A stretch of 64,000 nt of DNA from Sinomicrobium soli. Its GTDB lineage: Bacteria; Bacteroidota; Bacteroidia; Flavobacteriales; Flavobacteriaceae. The notes under the pieces are model-generated. The model searched no databases. It saw only the letters and a list, made by a program, of their open reading frames with translations, and was not told the DNA's origin. The stretch covers positions 124,001 to 188,000 of the forward strand of contig NZ_QLNV01000007.1 in NCBI RefSeq assembly GCF_003285545.1. The letters run 5' to 3'. Positions 18,201 to 26,235 of this stretch are shown here, piece after piece. Both the position numbers and the translations under genes were made by a program. Position 1 is the first letter of the stretch. Every line of letters begins with the position of its first letter.

Positions 18201-18831
18201 CCCTCGTAATGTTGAGGGCGGTAACCACTACCTCATCGAGGGTCTCATTTTCCTCTTCCAGGACCACCTGGATATGGCTTCTGCCGTTTACGGCTACTTC
18301 CTGGCGTTTCATCCCGATATAGGTAAATACCAGCACGCCGTCGGCAGGGACCCCGCCAAGTTCGAAATTACCGTCAAAATCGGTTGTGGTCCCCAGGCTG
18401 GTACCCTTGCGCACAATGGTAACCCCTAACAGGGGCACGCCGTTGGCATCGGAAACGGTACCGCTCACCGCAGACCGCTGAACCGCCCTAAGGGTTACCG
18501 TATTTCCCGAGATGATATAGGTAACTCCGGCCGAACGGCCGATGCGGTCGAGGATGTTCTTTAAGGATTCGTTGTTAAAATTATAGGAGAACGACCTGCG
18601 GTCGTTAAGGATCTCATCGGAATACCTGAACTGGTAACCGGACTGTTGTTCCAGCTGTTTAAAAAGCTGGTCCAGCGTTGTATTTTCAATGTTAAGAGTC
18701 AGTCTTTCTCCAGCCTGGTTCTGCGCAAGAACCCCACTGGCCGGAAGGCACAGCAGGCATATCAAAAGGAGGTGCTGACACAGGCCTTTTACGAAAAGAA
18801 ATTTCCCTTTTTCACGTAAACTTAATTTCAT
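15238..18831 (-). CDS. SusC/RagA TonB-dependent transporter with STN signalling domain
   Basis: 1197 residues. The signal peptide ends near ASGVLAQ. An STN domain (about 44-110, LTLNIENTTLDQLFKQLEQQ) follows, then a carboxypeptidase-regulatory-like domain (about 117-200), the DEVVVTALN TonB-box region, a plug (MNNMSGKVAGLSFSSAGTGP, PLFVVDGIPI, SVSVLKGPAAAALYGSRAAN) and a barrel ending in Phe. The STN domain explains the upstream FecR and ECF sigma genes: ligand binding is relayed to FecR, which frees the sigma factor. Its ligand is unknown, but the genes after it encode phosphoesterases. Confidence 0.96.
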   Translation of the reverse strand: MKLSLREKGKFLFVKGLCQHLLLICLLCLPASGVLAQNQAGERLTLNIENTTLDQLFKQLEQQSGYQFRYSDEILNDRRSFSYNFNNESLKNILDRIGRSAGVTYIISGNTVTLRAVQRSAVSGTVSDANGVPLLGVTIVRKGTSLGTTTDFDGNFELGGVPADGVLVFTYIGMKRQEVAVNGRSHIQVVLEEENETLDEVVVTALNITREEKSLGYAVTKVEGDDLTKTVTGNWMNNMSGKVAGLSFSSAGTGPAGSVRTSLRGDLSLDYGKNSPLFVVDGIPIYDDITATRSVSNYAQADAPVDYGNGASDINPEDVESVSVLKGPAAAALYGSRAANGAIIITTKSGRKDKGLGVTINSSLTFERAGYFPDFQTEYGNGSDMGLNEFSMWELTPEMAPDGVATPRRYSRYTFGEKFDPNKMRYLYASKDWDNNTYTKLPWVYQDDWYTGFFQTGVTTNNTVTVSGGNGEGTSTRFSFTNYENEWILPNTGFNKRSVSLSFTTPLNDKIKLSTKVNYYNRKSDNMPAGGYDEVNPMYALVWGFNVNSIDEWKKEHFEGRYNYTNWNAQGENGQGLVYPSANSFNPYRTLYEGLNGNDKNRVFGNVTLSFDLMEGLTLDLRSGLDWSNDFRTQRKPFYTAGYQNGFYREQTIGHYELNTDFMLRYINNTLVEDRFGLSLMLGGNNMTQKHHNSKTTLDELGEEGVYHTTNLPTGVIPSVYDFHSKKMINSLYGMASLSWDDTYFVDITARNDWSSTLARGNWSYFYPSVAASILTDRIFNFRENAPWVDMLKLRLSWANVGNDTDAYQLDQTYGTTSFPGGSVVPGTIPDPLIRPENVESWEVGLETKLFKNRISLDLALYYSSMTDQIITVATDQITGATGRKINAGEIVNKGIEVAGTFVPMRTEDFTWSFDLTWSKNFNELVSLQDGWDPDEPYQPGRGTTIGSRVFVYSYLGEEMNVIYGKGFRRAPEGAFYVDENGEQVDASGMHIVNSEGYPELDTNPDRRIGKVNPDWRGGMIQRFRYKNFSLMAAFSGQWGGNAFSVTNFSLSYQGKLKNSLKGRYDGLVHPGVNRIEHSDGTVTYTKNTTVTNSIQTYYNTYVWNRDNVEMNTFDTSFLKLREVRLDYDFPGEICRKTGFLQSASIGAFATNLFTWTDFPQYDPETGMLNGSDIHPGIESMAFPMTRSYGLNVKLSF

Positions 18832-18860
18832 AACTTGGTAGTTTATTAATTTTAGTTAAC

Positions 18861-18916
18861 TGAATTCCACAGAATTCACTTTCTTCCCACCGGAACTGGT
18901 GACGACAGTTCCGGTG
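18861..18916 (-). other. Two stem-loops between fecR and susC (locus 1)
   Basis: CACCGGAACTG (18888-18898) and CAGTTCCGGTG (18906-18916) form a perfect 11-bp stem with a 7-nt loop. A second perfect stem, TGAATTC/GAATTCA (18861-18878, 4-nt loop), follows. On the transcribed minus strand neither has a U run, so they are unlikely to be simple terminators; they could be RNA-stability or processing elements that set susC above fecR. Confidence 0.6.
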
Positions 18917-18946
18917 TTTCTTTCGGTGCGATAGCGGTTTTTCCTC

Positions 18947-19948
18947 TTATAGTCGGTCTCCTTTAATGGTTATCGTATCGTTTTTAACTTCATACTTCAT
19001 CCCTGTCATAAACTGCAGGCTCCGAAGTACGTTATCCAGGGATTCATTTTTATAAGTCCCCCTTATCGTACGTTGCAGAATAGCTTCCGATTCGCACTGC
19101 ACCTTCACCCCGTACCAGTGTTCCATAATCTCAAAAGCCTCTCCGGCCGGGATCTCATCAAATCGCAAAATATTTTTACGCCATTCGGTAAAGCGGGCGG
19201 CCGCTACCGCAGCGGTGATAAATTTCTTCTTTTCCACATCGAAAAAGGCGCGGTTGCCCGGGGTCAGGATCACCCCGGCGCCGGTGTGTATACCGGATAC
19301 CTTTACCTTTCCGGTCTCTACGGTTACGGCCATATCAGTGGTATCGGCATAGCTTACCCCGAAAGAGGTCCCCAGGACCGTAGTCCTGAAATCTCCCGAG
19401 CTTACCACAAAGGGCTGGTGCGTATTCTTCACAACCTCAAAAAAGGCTTCTCCCTCCAGCCTTACCTGTCTCTCCTTCCCTGAAAACCGCTCCGGGTATA
19501 CCAGGCTGGCACCGGCATTGAGATAGGCCACAGAACCGTCGGGCAGGGTGAGTTGTTTTCTTTCTCCCTTCCCACTCATTGCGGTAACATACTCCGGGGC
19601 CGGCAAAAACATATCCGGGCCGGCAATATGGTAATATCCGAGCCCTATACTTATGAATACCAGTACGGCAGCAGCCCACTGTACCGCACGACGGCGCATC
19701 CGGTACCTTTTATGTACTGCCTCCGAACGAGCCCTTTCTATTTTTGAACGCAACATGCCAAGCCCCCTTTCCAGGCTGAATTCATCAGGACGGAGACCTG
19801 TATCCTTCTTCCATTCCCGGCTCAGCCATTCATACGCTTTGCGGTACGAGTCATTTTCCAGGTATCCTTTCAATACCCGCCGCTCGCTGTCCGAGGCTTC
19901 CCCGGTAAGGACTTTTGCTGCCAGTTCATAAAAGGCATCATTACTCAT
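18947..19948 (-). CDS. FecR-family anti-sigma factor
   Basis: 333 residues. The cytoplasmic N-terminus (residues 1-85) is the sigma-binding part; one membrane helix lies at about 88-108 (AVQWAAAVLVFISIGLGYYH). The periplasmic FecR domain follows (LPDGSVAYLNAGASLVYPE, GEAFFEVVKNTHQPFVVSSG, TVLGTSFGVSYA), and a C-terminal DUF4974 domain (GEAFEIMEHWYGVKV) resembles STN and should dock with the transporter's STN domain. It holds the sigma factor from the gene upstream until SusC signals substrate. Confidence 0.95.
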   Translation of the reverse strand: MSNDAFYELAAKVLTGEASDSERRVLKGYLENDSYRKAYEWLSREWKKDTGLRPDEFSLERGLGMLRSKIERARSEAVHKRYRMRRRAVQWAAAVLVFISIGLGYYHIAGPDMFLPAPEYVTAMSGKGERKQLTLPDGSVAYLNAGASLVYPERFSGKERQVRLEGEAFFEVVKNTHQPFVVSSGDFRTTVLGTSFGVSYADTTDMAVTVETGKVKVSGIHTGAGVILTPGNRAFFDVEKKKFITAAVAAARFTEWRKNILRFDEIPAGEAFEIMEHWYGVKVQCESEAILQRTIRGTYKNESLDNVLRSLQFMTGMKYEVKNDTITIKGDRL

Positions 19949-20041
19949 TAGGACATCGCTTTTTATTATTAAGACTGGAATTTGGTCAGGAACCTGCCAT
20001 TGCAGCAGGTTAACAAATCGTTAACTAAACACCTGTATGCT

Positions 20042-20653
20042 TCAGAAGTGTACCTCCATCAACAGCAAACAGGGAATAAAAGAGGTCAGAAACCGGGATT
20101 CATACTGAGAAATATGCCTAATGGCCTCTATCATCTGCTTCTGTACGGTATTCACGGAGATCTGGAGCATTTCTGCTATCTCCCTGTATTTCATACCTTC
20201 CAGGCGGCTCAGTTTGAAAATGATCTTCCGTTGCGGGGGGAGTTCATCGATAATCGATGCTATATGCTTCTCCGTTTCCGAATACCGCAGCAGGGATTCC
20301 GCATTCATATCGGAAGCTTTCTCATGAGAACCGGAATGCTGTATTTCGAAGAAAGTCTCCCTGTTCTGATGCAATACCGTCAAAGATCGGTTTTTTATGG
20401 CGATAAAAAGATAGGATTTCAGATTTTTCACCTGAAGCTTGCGGCGGTTCTGCCAGATATTAAAAAAGACATCGGAAACCACCTCTTCGGCCACATCCGG
20501 GTTTTTTACAAAAGATCCTGCAAACTGGCAGAGCGGGTAATAATATTTTTGAAACAGTTGTTCCAGTGCCGACTGGTCATCGTCCTGTATCCGTTTCAGT
20601 AATAGATTGTCTTGCTCCATCCTTGCTGCTGATCTCCTTTTAACCGGGTTCAT
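20042..20653 (-). CDS. RNA polymerase ECF sigma-70 factor
   Basis: Start is uncertain: ATG 20653 (MNPVKRRSAAR) gives 203 residues, ATG 20620 (MEQDNLLLKR) gives 192; the open frame reaches 20686. Region 2 spans FQKYYYPLCQFAGSFVKNPD and VAEEVVSDVFFNIWQNR; region 4 has LPPQRKIIFKLSRLEGMKYR and the helix-turn-helix EIAEMLQISVNTVQKQM. It should activate the SusCD locus 1 genes when released by FecR, 93 bases downstream. This is the Bacteroidota ECF group paired with STN-SusC transporters. Confidence 0.94.
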   Translation of the reverse strand: MNPVKRRSAARMEQDNLLLKRIQDDDQSALEQLFQKYYYPLCQFAGSFVKNPDVAEEVVSDVFFNIWQNRRKLQVKNLKSYLFIAIKNRSLTVLHQNRETFFEIQHSGSHEKASDMNAESLLRYSETEKHIASIIDELPPQRKIIFKLSRLEGMKYREIAEMLQISVNTVQKQMIEAIRHISQYESRFLTSFIPCLLLMEVHF

Positions 20654-20851
20654 TTTTAGAGACGGGAAAATTACTGTGAAAGACATGCCTGTTTGTTATG
20701 GTATGGTTAAATAAAAATGGTGTTTATTACGATATTGTAATCACGTTTTCCGGAGGGTTTTGCACACGAGGATAAAAACCGATACTACCTCTTGTTTACT
20801 GTTGTATTTCCGGAAATATACTGGTCATTATGCTGTTATCTTCAGTTGTTG

Positions 20852-21580
20852 TTAAAAGCTCATATAGAGAAGGGCAGCCAGGGCAGCCCCTATTACCGGC
20901 CCGAATACGGGTATCCAGGCATATCCCCAGCCGTTACTGCCTTTTCCTTTTATGGGCAGCAAGGCATGGACAATACGCGGGCCGAGATCACGCGCCGGGT
21001 TGATAGCGTATCCCGTGGTTCCTCCCAGCGACAGCCCGATGGCCCAGACCACAAAGGCTACGGGAAGTGCCCCTATGGACCCGAGCCCTATGGTGGTCCC
21101 GTTTCCGTCATTGACTTCCGGGTCTGTAAAATAAAATACGCACACCAGCAGGACAAAAGTTCCGAGGATCTCACTGAGCAGGTTCCTGAAATTATCCGGA
21201 ATGGCCGGATCGGTACAGAATACCGCTCTTTTAAGGCCGGGATCGTCCGTGGTATCGAAATGGTCCTTATACATGGAATAGGCCAGAAAGGCACCGGTCA
21301 TGGCCCCGATAAACTGGGCCGCTACATACACGGGTACCTGTTCCCAGGAAAATTTTCCCGCAATGGCAAGTCCGACAGACACCGCCGGGTTCAGATGGGC
21401 CCCGCTGTATGGCCCTGCCACTACAACACCTACAAACACGGCCAGTGCCCATCCCGTAGTAATGGCGATCCAGCCACCGGCCTTTCCTTTGGTTCCGTTC
21501 AGAATGGTATTGGCTACGATACCTGCCCCGAGTAATATCAGCAGGGCGGTACCCAGAATTTCTGCGACAAATGGTGACAT
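20852..21580 (-). CDS. glpF: Glycerol uptake facilitator / aquaglyceroporin
   Basis: 242 residues, six membrane helices and two half-helices with NPA boxes: HLNPAVSVG (64-66) and, near residue 193, NPARD. The Asp after the second NPA-Arg is the signature of glycerol-conducting GlpF rather than water-only channels. It lets glycerol diffuse across the inner membrane. It starts 10 bases after glpK in the order glpD-glpK-glpF, so it is the last gene of the operon. A 165-base gap to the sigma gene holds only short palindromes (20726-20741, 20805-20818). Confidence 0.96.
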   Translation of the reverse strand: MSPFVAEILGTALLILLGAGIVANTILNGTKGKAGGWIAITTGWALAVFVGVVVAGPYSGAHLNPAVSVGLAIAGKFSWEQVPVYVAAQFIGAMTGAFLAYSMYKDHFDTTDDPGLKRAVFCTDPAIPDNFRNLLSEILGTFVLLVCVFYFTDPEVNDGNGTTIGLGSIGALPVAFVVWAIGLSLGGTTGYAINPARDLGPRIVHALLPIKGKGSNGWGYAWIPVFGPVIGAALAALLYMSF

Positions 21581-21590
21581 AAGCTAAAGA

Positions 21591-23084
21591 TTAATGTTCC
21601 GTCCAGTATTCCAGCGCCCTGATCGCCTTATACCATCCCTCAATTCCTTTTTCTATCTGTTCCCTGTCCTGCGTTGGAGTATACCGGGTATCTTCCTCCC
21701 AGTTCTTATTGATCTCCTCCACGTCCTTCCAGTACCCCACGGCCAGTCCGGCGAGGTAGGCCGCTCCGAGGGCCGTGGTTTCCGTAATACGGGGGCGTAC
21801 TGTTACCGTGTCGAGCACATCGGCCTGGAACTGCATCATCATATTGTTTACCGTAGCTCCCCCGTCTACCCTCAATTCTTCTATATCTATTCCGGAATCG
21901 GCTTCCATGGCCTTGAGGATATCCATGGTCTGATAGGCGATCGCTTCCAGGGCGGCCCGTGCAATATGGGCATCGGTAGTACCCCTGGTAATACCGAAAA
22001 CAGTACCCCTGGCATTCTGGTTCCAGTGCGGCGCACCCAGTCCTGCAAAAGAAGGTACGAAATAGACTCCTTCAGTACTTTCTACCGATCCGGCCAGGCG
22101 CTCGACATCTTCAGACCGCTTGATAATATTCAGTCCGTCGCGGAGCCATTGTACAACGGCCCCTCCTATAAAAACACTCCCTTCGAGGGCATATTCCGTT
22201 TTACCGTTTATCTTCCACGCTACCGTAGTGAGCAGGTTGTTTTCCGACAGTATGGGTTTTTCTCCTATGTTCATCAGCATAAAACAGCCTGTTCCATAGG
22301 TATTTTTCACCATTCCGGGTTTGGTACACATCTGTCCGAACAAGGCAGCCATCTGGTCTCCGGCAATCCCTGCGATCGGGATTTTGGAAGCGAATACGGT
22401 GGTCTTGGTATGGCCGTAGACCTCACTGCTCTCTTTCACTTCCGGCAACATGCTTTCCGGAATGCCGAAGAAGTCGAGCAGTTCCCTGTCCCACTCCATG
22501 ATATGTATATTGAAAAGCAGGGTACGGCAGGCGTTGGTCACATCGGTCACATGCAGTTCTCCCTTGGTAAAATTCCATATGATCCAGGTATCGATGGTCC
22601 CCATGACCAGGTCTCCCGCCTCTGCCTTTTCCCTGGCCCCTTCCACGTGGTCCAGTATCCACTTTACCTTGGTCCCGGAAAAATAGGAATCTATGACCAG
22701 GCCGGTTTTCCTGCGGATCATTTCGGCCTGCCCGGTTTTTTTCAGGTCTTCACAGTATGCCGAAGTCCTTTTGTCTTGCCACACTATGGCATTATAGACC
22801 GGTTTCCCGGTATGCCTGTCCCATACCACTACGGTTTCGCGCTGGTTGGTAATTCCTATCGCGGCTATATTAGTGCCGTTGAACCCGGCCTTGGTAGTAG
22901 CCTCGGCAGCCACTCCCGCCTGGGTAGACCAGATCTCGAGAGGATCGTGCTCTACCCACCCCGGTTGCGGAAAATGCTGTGTGAATTCTTTCTGGGCTAC
23001 AGAGATAATACTTCCCTTCCTGTCGAAAAGAATGGCTCTCGAGCTGGTGGTACCCTGATCCAGTGCCAGAATATACTGTTCCAT
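21591..23084 (-). CDS. glpK: Glycerol kinase
   Basis: 497 residues, full family length. The FGGY-kinase ATPase fold begins [67 protein letters not shown] and [20 protein letters not shown] are standard GlpK blocks. It phosphorylates cytoplasmic glycerol to sn-glycerol-3-phosphate using ATP. It lies between glpD and glpF on one strand. The preceding glpD gene ends 57 bases upstream. Confidence 0.97.
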   Translation of the reverse strand: MEQYILALDQGTTSSRAILFDRKGSIISVAQKEFTQHFPQPGWVEHDPLEIWSTQAGVAAEATTKAGFNGTNIAAIGITNQRETVVVWDRHTGKPVYNAIVWQDKRTSAYCEDLKKTGQAEMIRRKTGLVIDSYFSGTKVKWILDHVEGAREKAEAGDLVMGTIDTWIIWNFTKGELHVTDVTNACRTLLFNIHIMEWDRELLDFFGIPESMLPEVKESSEVYGHTKTTVFASKIPIAGIAGDQMAALFGQMCTKPGMVKNTYGTGCFMLMNIGEKPILSENNLLTTVAWKINGKTEYALEGSVFIGGAVVQWLRDGLNIIKRSEDVERLAGSVESTEGVYFVPSFAGLGAPHWNQNARGTVFGITRGTTDAHIARAALEAIAYQTMDILKAMEADSGIDIEELRVDGGATVNNMMMQFQADVLDTVTVRPRITETTALGAAYLAGLAVGYWKDVEEINKNWEEDTRYTPTQDREQIEKGIEGWYKAIRALEYWTEH

Positions 23085-23141
23085 AATCTGTTTCGTTATT
23101 GTATGTTGGTTTTTATATATTGATCTCGTTTAAACTTCCTG

Positions 23142-24722
23142 TCAATTCAGCACATAATGCCCGGCTATCGTTCTGAAACTATCCACCTGTTTTTCCTGCC
23201 ATTCCCCGTCTTTTTCCAGTTCACGGGCCATCATTCCCGCCACATCGGGGGCCATTTCTATCGCCGCCCTGGCATCGAGAAACAGCGCCCTCACCCTTCT
23301 GGCCAGCACGTCTTCGACGGTTCGCGCCATTTCGTGGCGGACCGCCCATACGACTTCTGCCTTCAGGAACGGAAGTCTTTCATGCAGCCGCTCCCCCAGT
23401 TCCGGATGTTCTGCTATCATCTGGTGTATACCGCTTTGGTCACTGCCGTATATATAGAGGTGGTTATTCCGGTCTACAGCTTCCATAGCCCCGTGCAACG
23501 GCAGTGATTTTGTCTTACAGGCCTTTCTGGGAAGCATTCCTGCCGATATGGCCTTATCTATGGTATCCTGGGCCATACGCCGAAACGTAGTCCATTTTCC
23601 TCCCGTAATGGTAATCAGTCCCGTTTTGGAGAGGATCACCTTATGGCTCCTGGATATTTCCTTGGTTTTCTGCGAGTCTCCCTGTGGTGCCGCCAGCGGC
23701 CTGAGCCCGGCAAACACACTCCGTACATCCTTGCGCGTAGCCGGTTTTACCACATACCTGTTAAAAGTTTTCAGGATAAAGTCTATTTCTGTTTCCAGTG
23801 CCGTAGGTTCCAGGCAGTGTTCATCCAGCATGGTATCGGTAGTTCCAACGATCAGTTTGTCATGCCACGGCACTACGAACAATATCCTTCCGTCATCGGT
23901 TTTCGGGATCATGATCGCATCTTCTCCAGGCAGAAAGGAACGGTCGAATACCAGGTGAACGCCCTGGCTGGGGCGAACCATATTCGGTGCTTCGGGGTTA
24001 TCCATTTTCAGGATCTCATCGGTAAAGACCCCCGTTGCATTGATCACGGCCTTTCCCTTAAACCGGTAAGTCAGGCCGGTTTCCTCGTCTCTTCCTTCCA
24101 CACCGCAAACCTTTCCTTCCCCATCTTTAAGCAGGCCGCTGACCTTAAAATAATTCAACAGGCACGCACCTTTTTCCAGGCAGGTCTGTGCAATATTCAC
24201 GGCCAGCCTGGAATCGTCGAACTGGCCATCCCTGTAACTGACCCCTCCCCTTAAGTTGTCCTGTTTTATCGTTGCCAGCCTGCGTACGGTCTCTTCCTTC
24301 CCGATGTGGGTAGACTTCCCGAGGCTCAGCTTACCGGAAAGAAAATCGTAAACCTTGAGCCCTATGGAGTAATACATGCCTTCCCACCACCTGTAATTCG
24401 GGATAATAAAGGTCTCGTTCTTAACCAGGTGAGGTGCATTCCTGGAGAGAAGCCCTCTTTCATACAAGGCTTCCCTGACCAGGTCTATGTTTCCCTGCGC
24501 CAGGTAACGCACGCCTCCGTGAACCAGTTTGGTGCTTCTGCTCGAGGTTCCCTTGGCATAATCCACCTGTTCCAGCAATAGTGTCTTGAATCCCCTTGTG
24601 ACACTGTCCAGCGCTACTCCCAGGCCTGTTGCTCCCCCACCTATCACAATAACGTCCCAGTCTTCGGTATGAACCAGCGAATTCAGTATGGAATTTCGGG
24701 AATAGATATTTTCAGGTGCCAT
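23142..24722 (-). CDS. glpD: Aerobic glycerol-3-phosphate dehydrogenase
   Basis: 526 residues. The FAD-binding motif GGGATGLGVALDSVTRG lies at about 28-44; LLLEQVDYAKGTSSRSTKLV and HGGVRYLAQGNIDLVREALY are strongly GlpD-like, and GKWTTFRRMAQDTID is the C-terminal substrate/FAD block. A C-terminal DAO_C domain ends the protein. It oxidises glycerol-3-phosphate to dihydroxyacetone phosphate and passes electrons to the quinone pool at the inner membrane. First gene of glpD-glpK-glpF, divergent from the DeoR regulator at 24924. Confidence 0.97.
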   Translation of the reverse strand: MAPENIYSRNSILNSLVHTEDWDVIVIGGGATGLGVALDSVTRGFKTLLLEQVDYAKGTSSRSTKLVHGGVRYLAQGNIDLVREALYERGLLSRNAPHLVKNETFIIPNYRWWEGMYYSIGLKVYDFLSGKLSLGKSTHIGKEETVRRLATIKQDNLRGGVSYRDGQFDDSRLAVNIAQTCLEKGACLLNYFKVSGLLKDGEGKVCGVEGRDEETGLTYRFKGKAVINATGVFTDEILKMDNPEAPNMVRPSQGVHLVFDRSFLPGEDAIMIPKTDDGRILFVVPWHDKLIVGTTDTMLDEHCLEPTALETEIDFILKTFNRYVVKPATRKDVRSVFAGLRPLAAPQGDSQKTKEISRSHKVILSKTGLITITGGKWTTFRRMAQDTIDKAISAGMLPRKACKTKSLPLHGAMEAVDRNNHLYIYGSDQSGIHQMIAEHPELGERLHERLPFLKAEVVWAVRHEMARTVEDVLARRVRALFLDARAAIEMAPDVAGMMARELEKDGEWQEKQVDSFRTIAGHYVLN

Positions 24723-24747
24723 ATTTTTCTATCATTTCAATTTTTAC

Positions 24748-24782
24748 CAAAAATAATAATTTTTTGTTAAAACGAAAGCAAA
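24748..24782 (-). promoter_or_regulatory. Predicted glpDKF promoter
   Basis: On the minus strand TATTTTTG (24748-24755) matches the -7 consensus TAnnTTTG and TTTG (24779-24782) the -33, with 23 bases between. A CGAAA half-site (24769-24778) sits between the two boxes, where a bound repressor would block transcription. Confidence 0.5.
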
Positions 24783-24879
24783 AACAATAATTAAATTAAA
24801 AACGAAACCCTAACACGAAAATATAAGAAATAAAAAGAGGGCCTCTCTTATTTCGTTTTTTATTAGTTTTATTTCGAAA
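24769..24879. promoter_or_regulatory. Cluster of CGAAA/TTTCG half-sites between glpD and the DeoR gene
   Basis: CGAAA occurs at 24773-24777, 24803-24807, 24816-24820 and 24875-24879, and TTTCG at 24851-24855 and 24872-24876; the last two overlap as TTTCGAAA. An imperfect dyad (AAATAAAAAGAGG g CCTCTCTTATTT) lies at 24829-24853. DeoR-family regulators such as GlpR bind short repeated TTTCG-type sites, so this is the likely operator array for both promoters. Confidence 0.55.
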
Positions 24880-24892
24880 ATATAGTTTTTAT

Positions 24893-24900
24893 TATCTTTG
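24893..24900 (+). promoter_or_regulatory. -7 box of the DeoR-family regulator
   Basis: TATCTTTG matches TAnnTTTG exactly, 23 bases before the ATG at 24924. It lies just past the TTTCGAAA operator candidate, which would allow autoregulation. Confidence 0.5.
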
Positions 24901-24923
24901 CCCTGATATCAAATTTTCCGCTT

Positions 24924-25676
24924 ATGAAGAGACACCAGATTATTCTCGAAATCCTGCAAAAGGACAAATATGTATCGGTCTCTGATCTTTGCGAACGTCT
25001 TAAAGTCTCTGCGGTCACCATCAGGAAAGACCTGAAACTGCTCGAAGACAAGGGCCTGCTGTTCCGCACCCACGGGGGGGCATCGCTGGAAAACCCTTAT
25101 ATTACCGACCGGCCTGTAAACGAGAAAGAAAAAGTATATGTAGAGGAAAAACTGGGAATAGCCCAGGCGGCTGCCCGGCTGGTCAGGGAAAATGATTCCA
25201 TCATCATCGCTTCCGGTACTACGGTACAGGCATTTGCCCGTTCCATTCAGCCGGCGGGACGCCTCAACGTGATCACCTCCTCGCTGAACGTAGCCTTGCA
25301 GCTCATTGAACATCAGAATACAGAAGTCATACAACTGGGCGGGCATGTCAGGCATACCTCGTCGTCTACCATAGGTAATTATGCCAAGGCCATCCTGGAA
25401 GATATTTCCTGTACCAAACTATTTATGGGTGTAGACGGCATAGACCTGGAATACGGTTGTACCACCACCAGCCTGGAAGAAGCCATGCTGAACAAAAAGA
25501 TGATGGAAACGGCCCAGAAAAGCTATGTCCTGGCAGATTCCTCCAAATTCGGAAAGAAAAGTTTCGGAAAAATATGTGCGATCGAGGATATTCACCATAT
25601 CATTACGGACAAGGGTATATCTCCGGCCATTGTAAAAAAGGTAAAGGAAATGGGCATCAAGATCACCGTGGTCTGA
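24924..25676 (+). CDS. DeoR-family transcriptional regulator (GlpR-like)
   Basis: 250 residues. The N-terminal winged helix-turn-helix is MKRHQIILEILQKD with VSVSDLCERLKVSAVTIRKD, followed by the family's THGGAS turn. The C-terminal DeoR sensor domain (about 75-250) has DSIIIASGTTVQAFARSI, NVITSSLNVALQLIEHQN, LGGHVRHTSSSTIG and MGVDGID; it usually binds a sugar phosphate. Its divergent position and the CGAAA repeats between it and glpD make it the likely repressor of glpDKF, probably responding to glycerol-3-phosphate. That ligand is inference. Confidence 0.93.
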   Translation: MKRHQIILEILQKDKYVSVSDLCERLKVSAVTIRKDLKLLEDKGLLFRTHGGASLENPYITDRPVNEKEKVYVEEKLGIAQAAARLVRENDSIIIASGTTVQAFARSIQPAGRLNVITSSLNVALQLIEHQNTEVIQLGGHVRHTSSSTIGNYAKAILEDISCTKLFMGVDGIDLEYGCTTTSLEEAMLNKKMMETAQKSYVLADSSKFGKKSFGKICAIEDIHHIITDKGISPAIVKKVKEMGIKITVV

Positions 25677-25989
25677 CAGATTTCCGATCGGCTTCCGAAA
25701 AACGAAAGGTTTCGAAACAACCCTGACTATGTCGTGGCCACTCAGCCACCTTCGGGGCACCTTTTAAATCTAAACCAGGAACCTGTAAAAGACGAAACAG
25801 AGATGGCTGATTGTCCCGCCCTCCGGCCCGGATGTATCGAAGCCACCAGTACGAAAAAACACTCCTTATTTTATCAATGTGACAAAAATCTTCAAAAAGT
25901 TATAATTCTTTCCTACATCAGGGCAATAATTTCACAATTTACGGGTTACCCTATAGTATTGTTTAAATTTTATTCCATTTTACAGCCCT
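25677..25989. other. 313-base gap after the DeoR gene with a composition change
   Basis: The first part (about 25680-25855) is GC-richer than the rest and contains short self-complementary runs such as GTGGC/GCCAC near 25734-25749; the remainder is AT-rich leader DNA of the next gene. No RNA gene, clear terminator or homologue was recognised. On the minus strand the first part can be read in long open pieces, but without a start or family match. Confidence 0.4.
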
Positions 25990-26199
25990 ATGAACAAAAT
26001 CCAGAAATTAATCGTCAAGAAAATGGCCGACGGATACAATCAGCAGGAAGTATCCAATTATCTGAAAAAAAGAGAGATAAAGCCCAATAGTCTCAGTACT
26101 ATAGAAAAGGAGCTCAAAAAGCTGAAAAAACAGTTCGGCGCCCATACGATCATTCACCTGTTTATGATACTGGTCAAGGAAGGACGCCTGAAAGTTTGA
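25990..26199 (+). CDS. Small LuxR-type helix-turn-helix protein
   Basis: 69 residues: MNKIQKLIVKKMADGYNQQE then VSNYLKKREIKPNSLSTIEK and a basic ELKKLKKQFGAHTIIHL. The order (LIVKKMADGYNQQEVSNYL, then a recognition helix with SLSTIEKELKKLKKQFGAHT) matches the DNA-binding end of LuxR/NarL response regulators without a receiver domain. Similar short proteins are frequent in Flavobacteriia. It is alone in a 560-base stretch between the DeoR gene and the convergent MFS gene. Target genes are unknown. Real gene is likely because the fold is complete and the ending coincides with the domain's end. Confidence 0.72.
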   Translation: MNKIQKLIVKKMADGYNQQEVSNYLKKREIKPNSLSTIEKELKKLKKQFGAHTIIHLFMILVKEGRLKV

Positions 26200-26235
26200 G
26201 AAAACAACCTCTTTTCCACAACCGGTCTATGCATA

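Noticed and set aside
21594-23123. 509-codon plus-strand frame opposite glpK
   Set aside because: Exact shadow of glycerol kinase with low-complexity antisense composition.
25730-25755. Possible tRNA arm or terminator around GTGGCCACTCAGCCAC
   Set aside because: No full cloverleaf can be drawn, and no U run follows the short stem.
25734-26090. 118-codon plus-strand frame before the small HTH gene
   Set aside because: It overlaps the HTH gene in another frame, and its sequence shows no fold or homology. The HTH frame is clearly the coding one.
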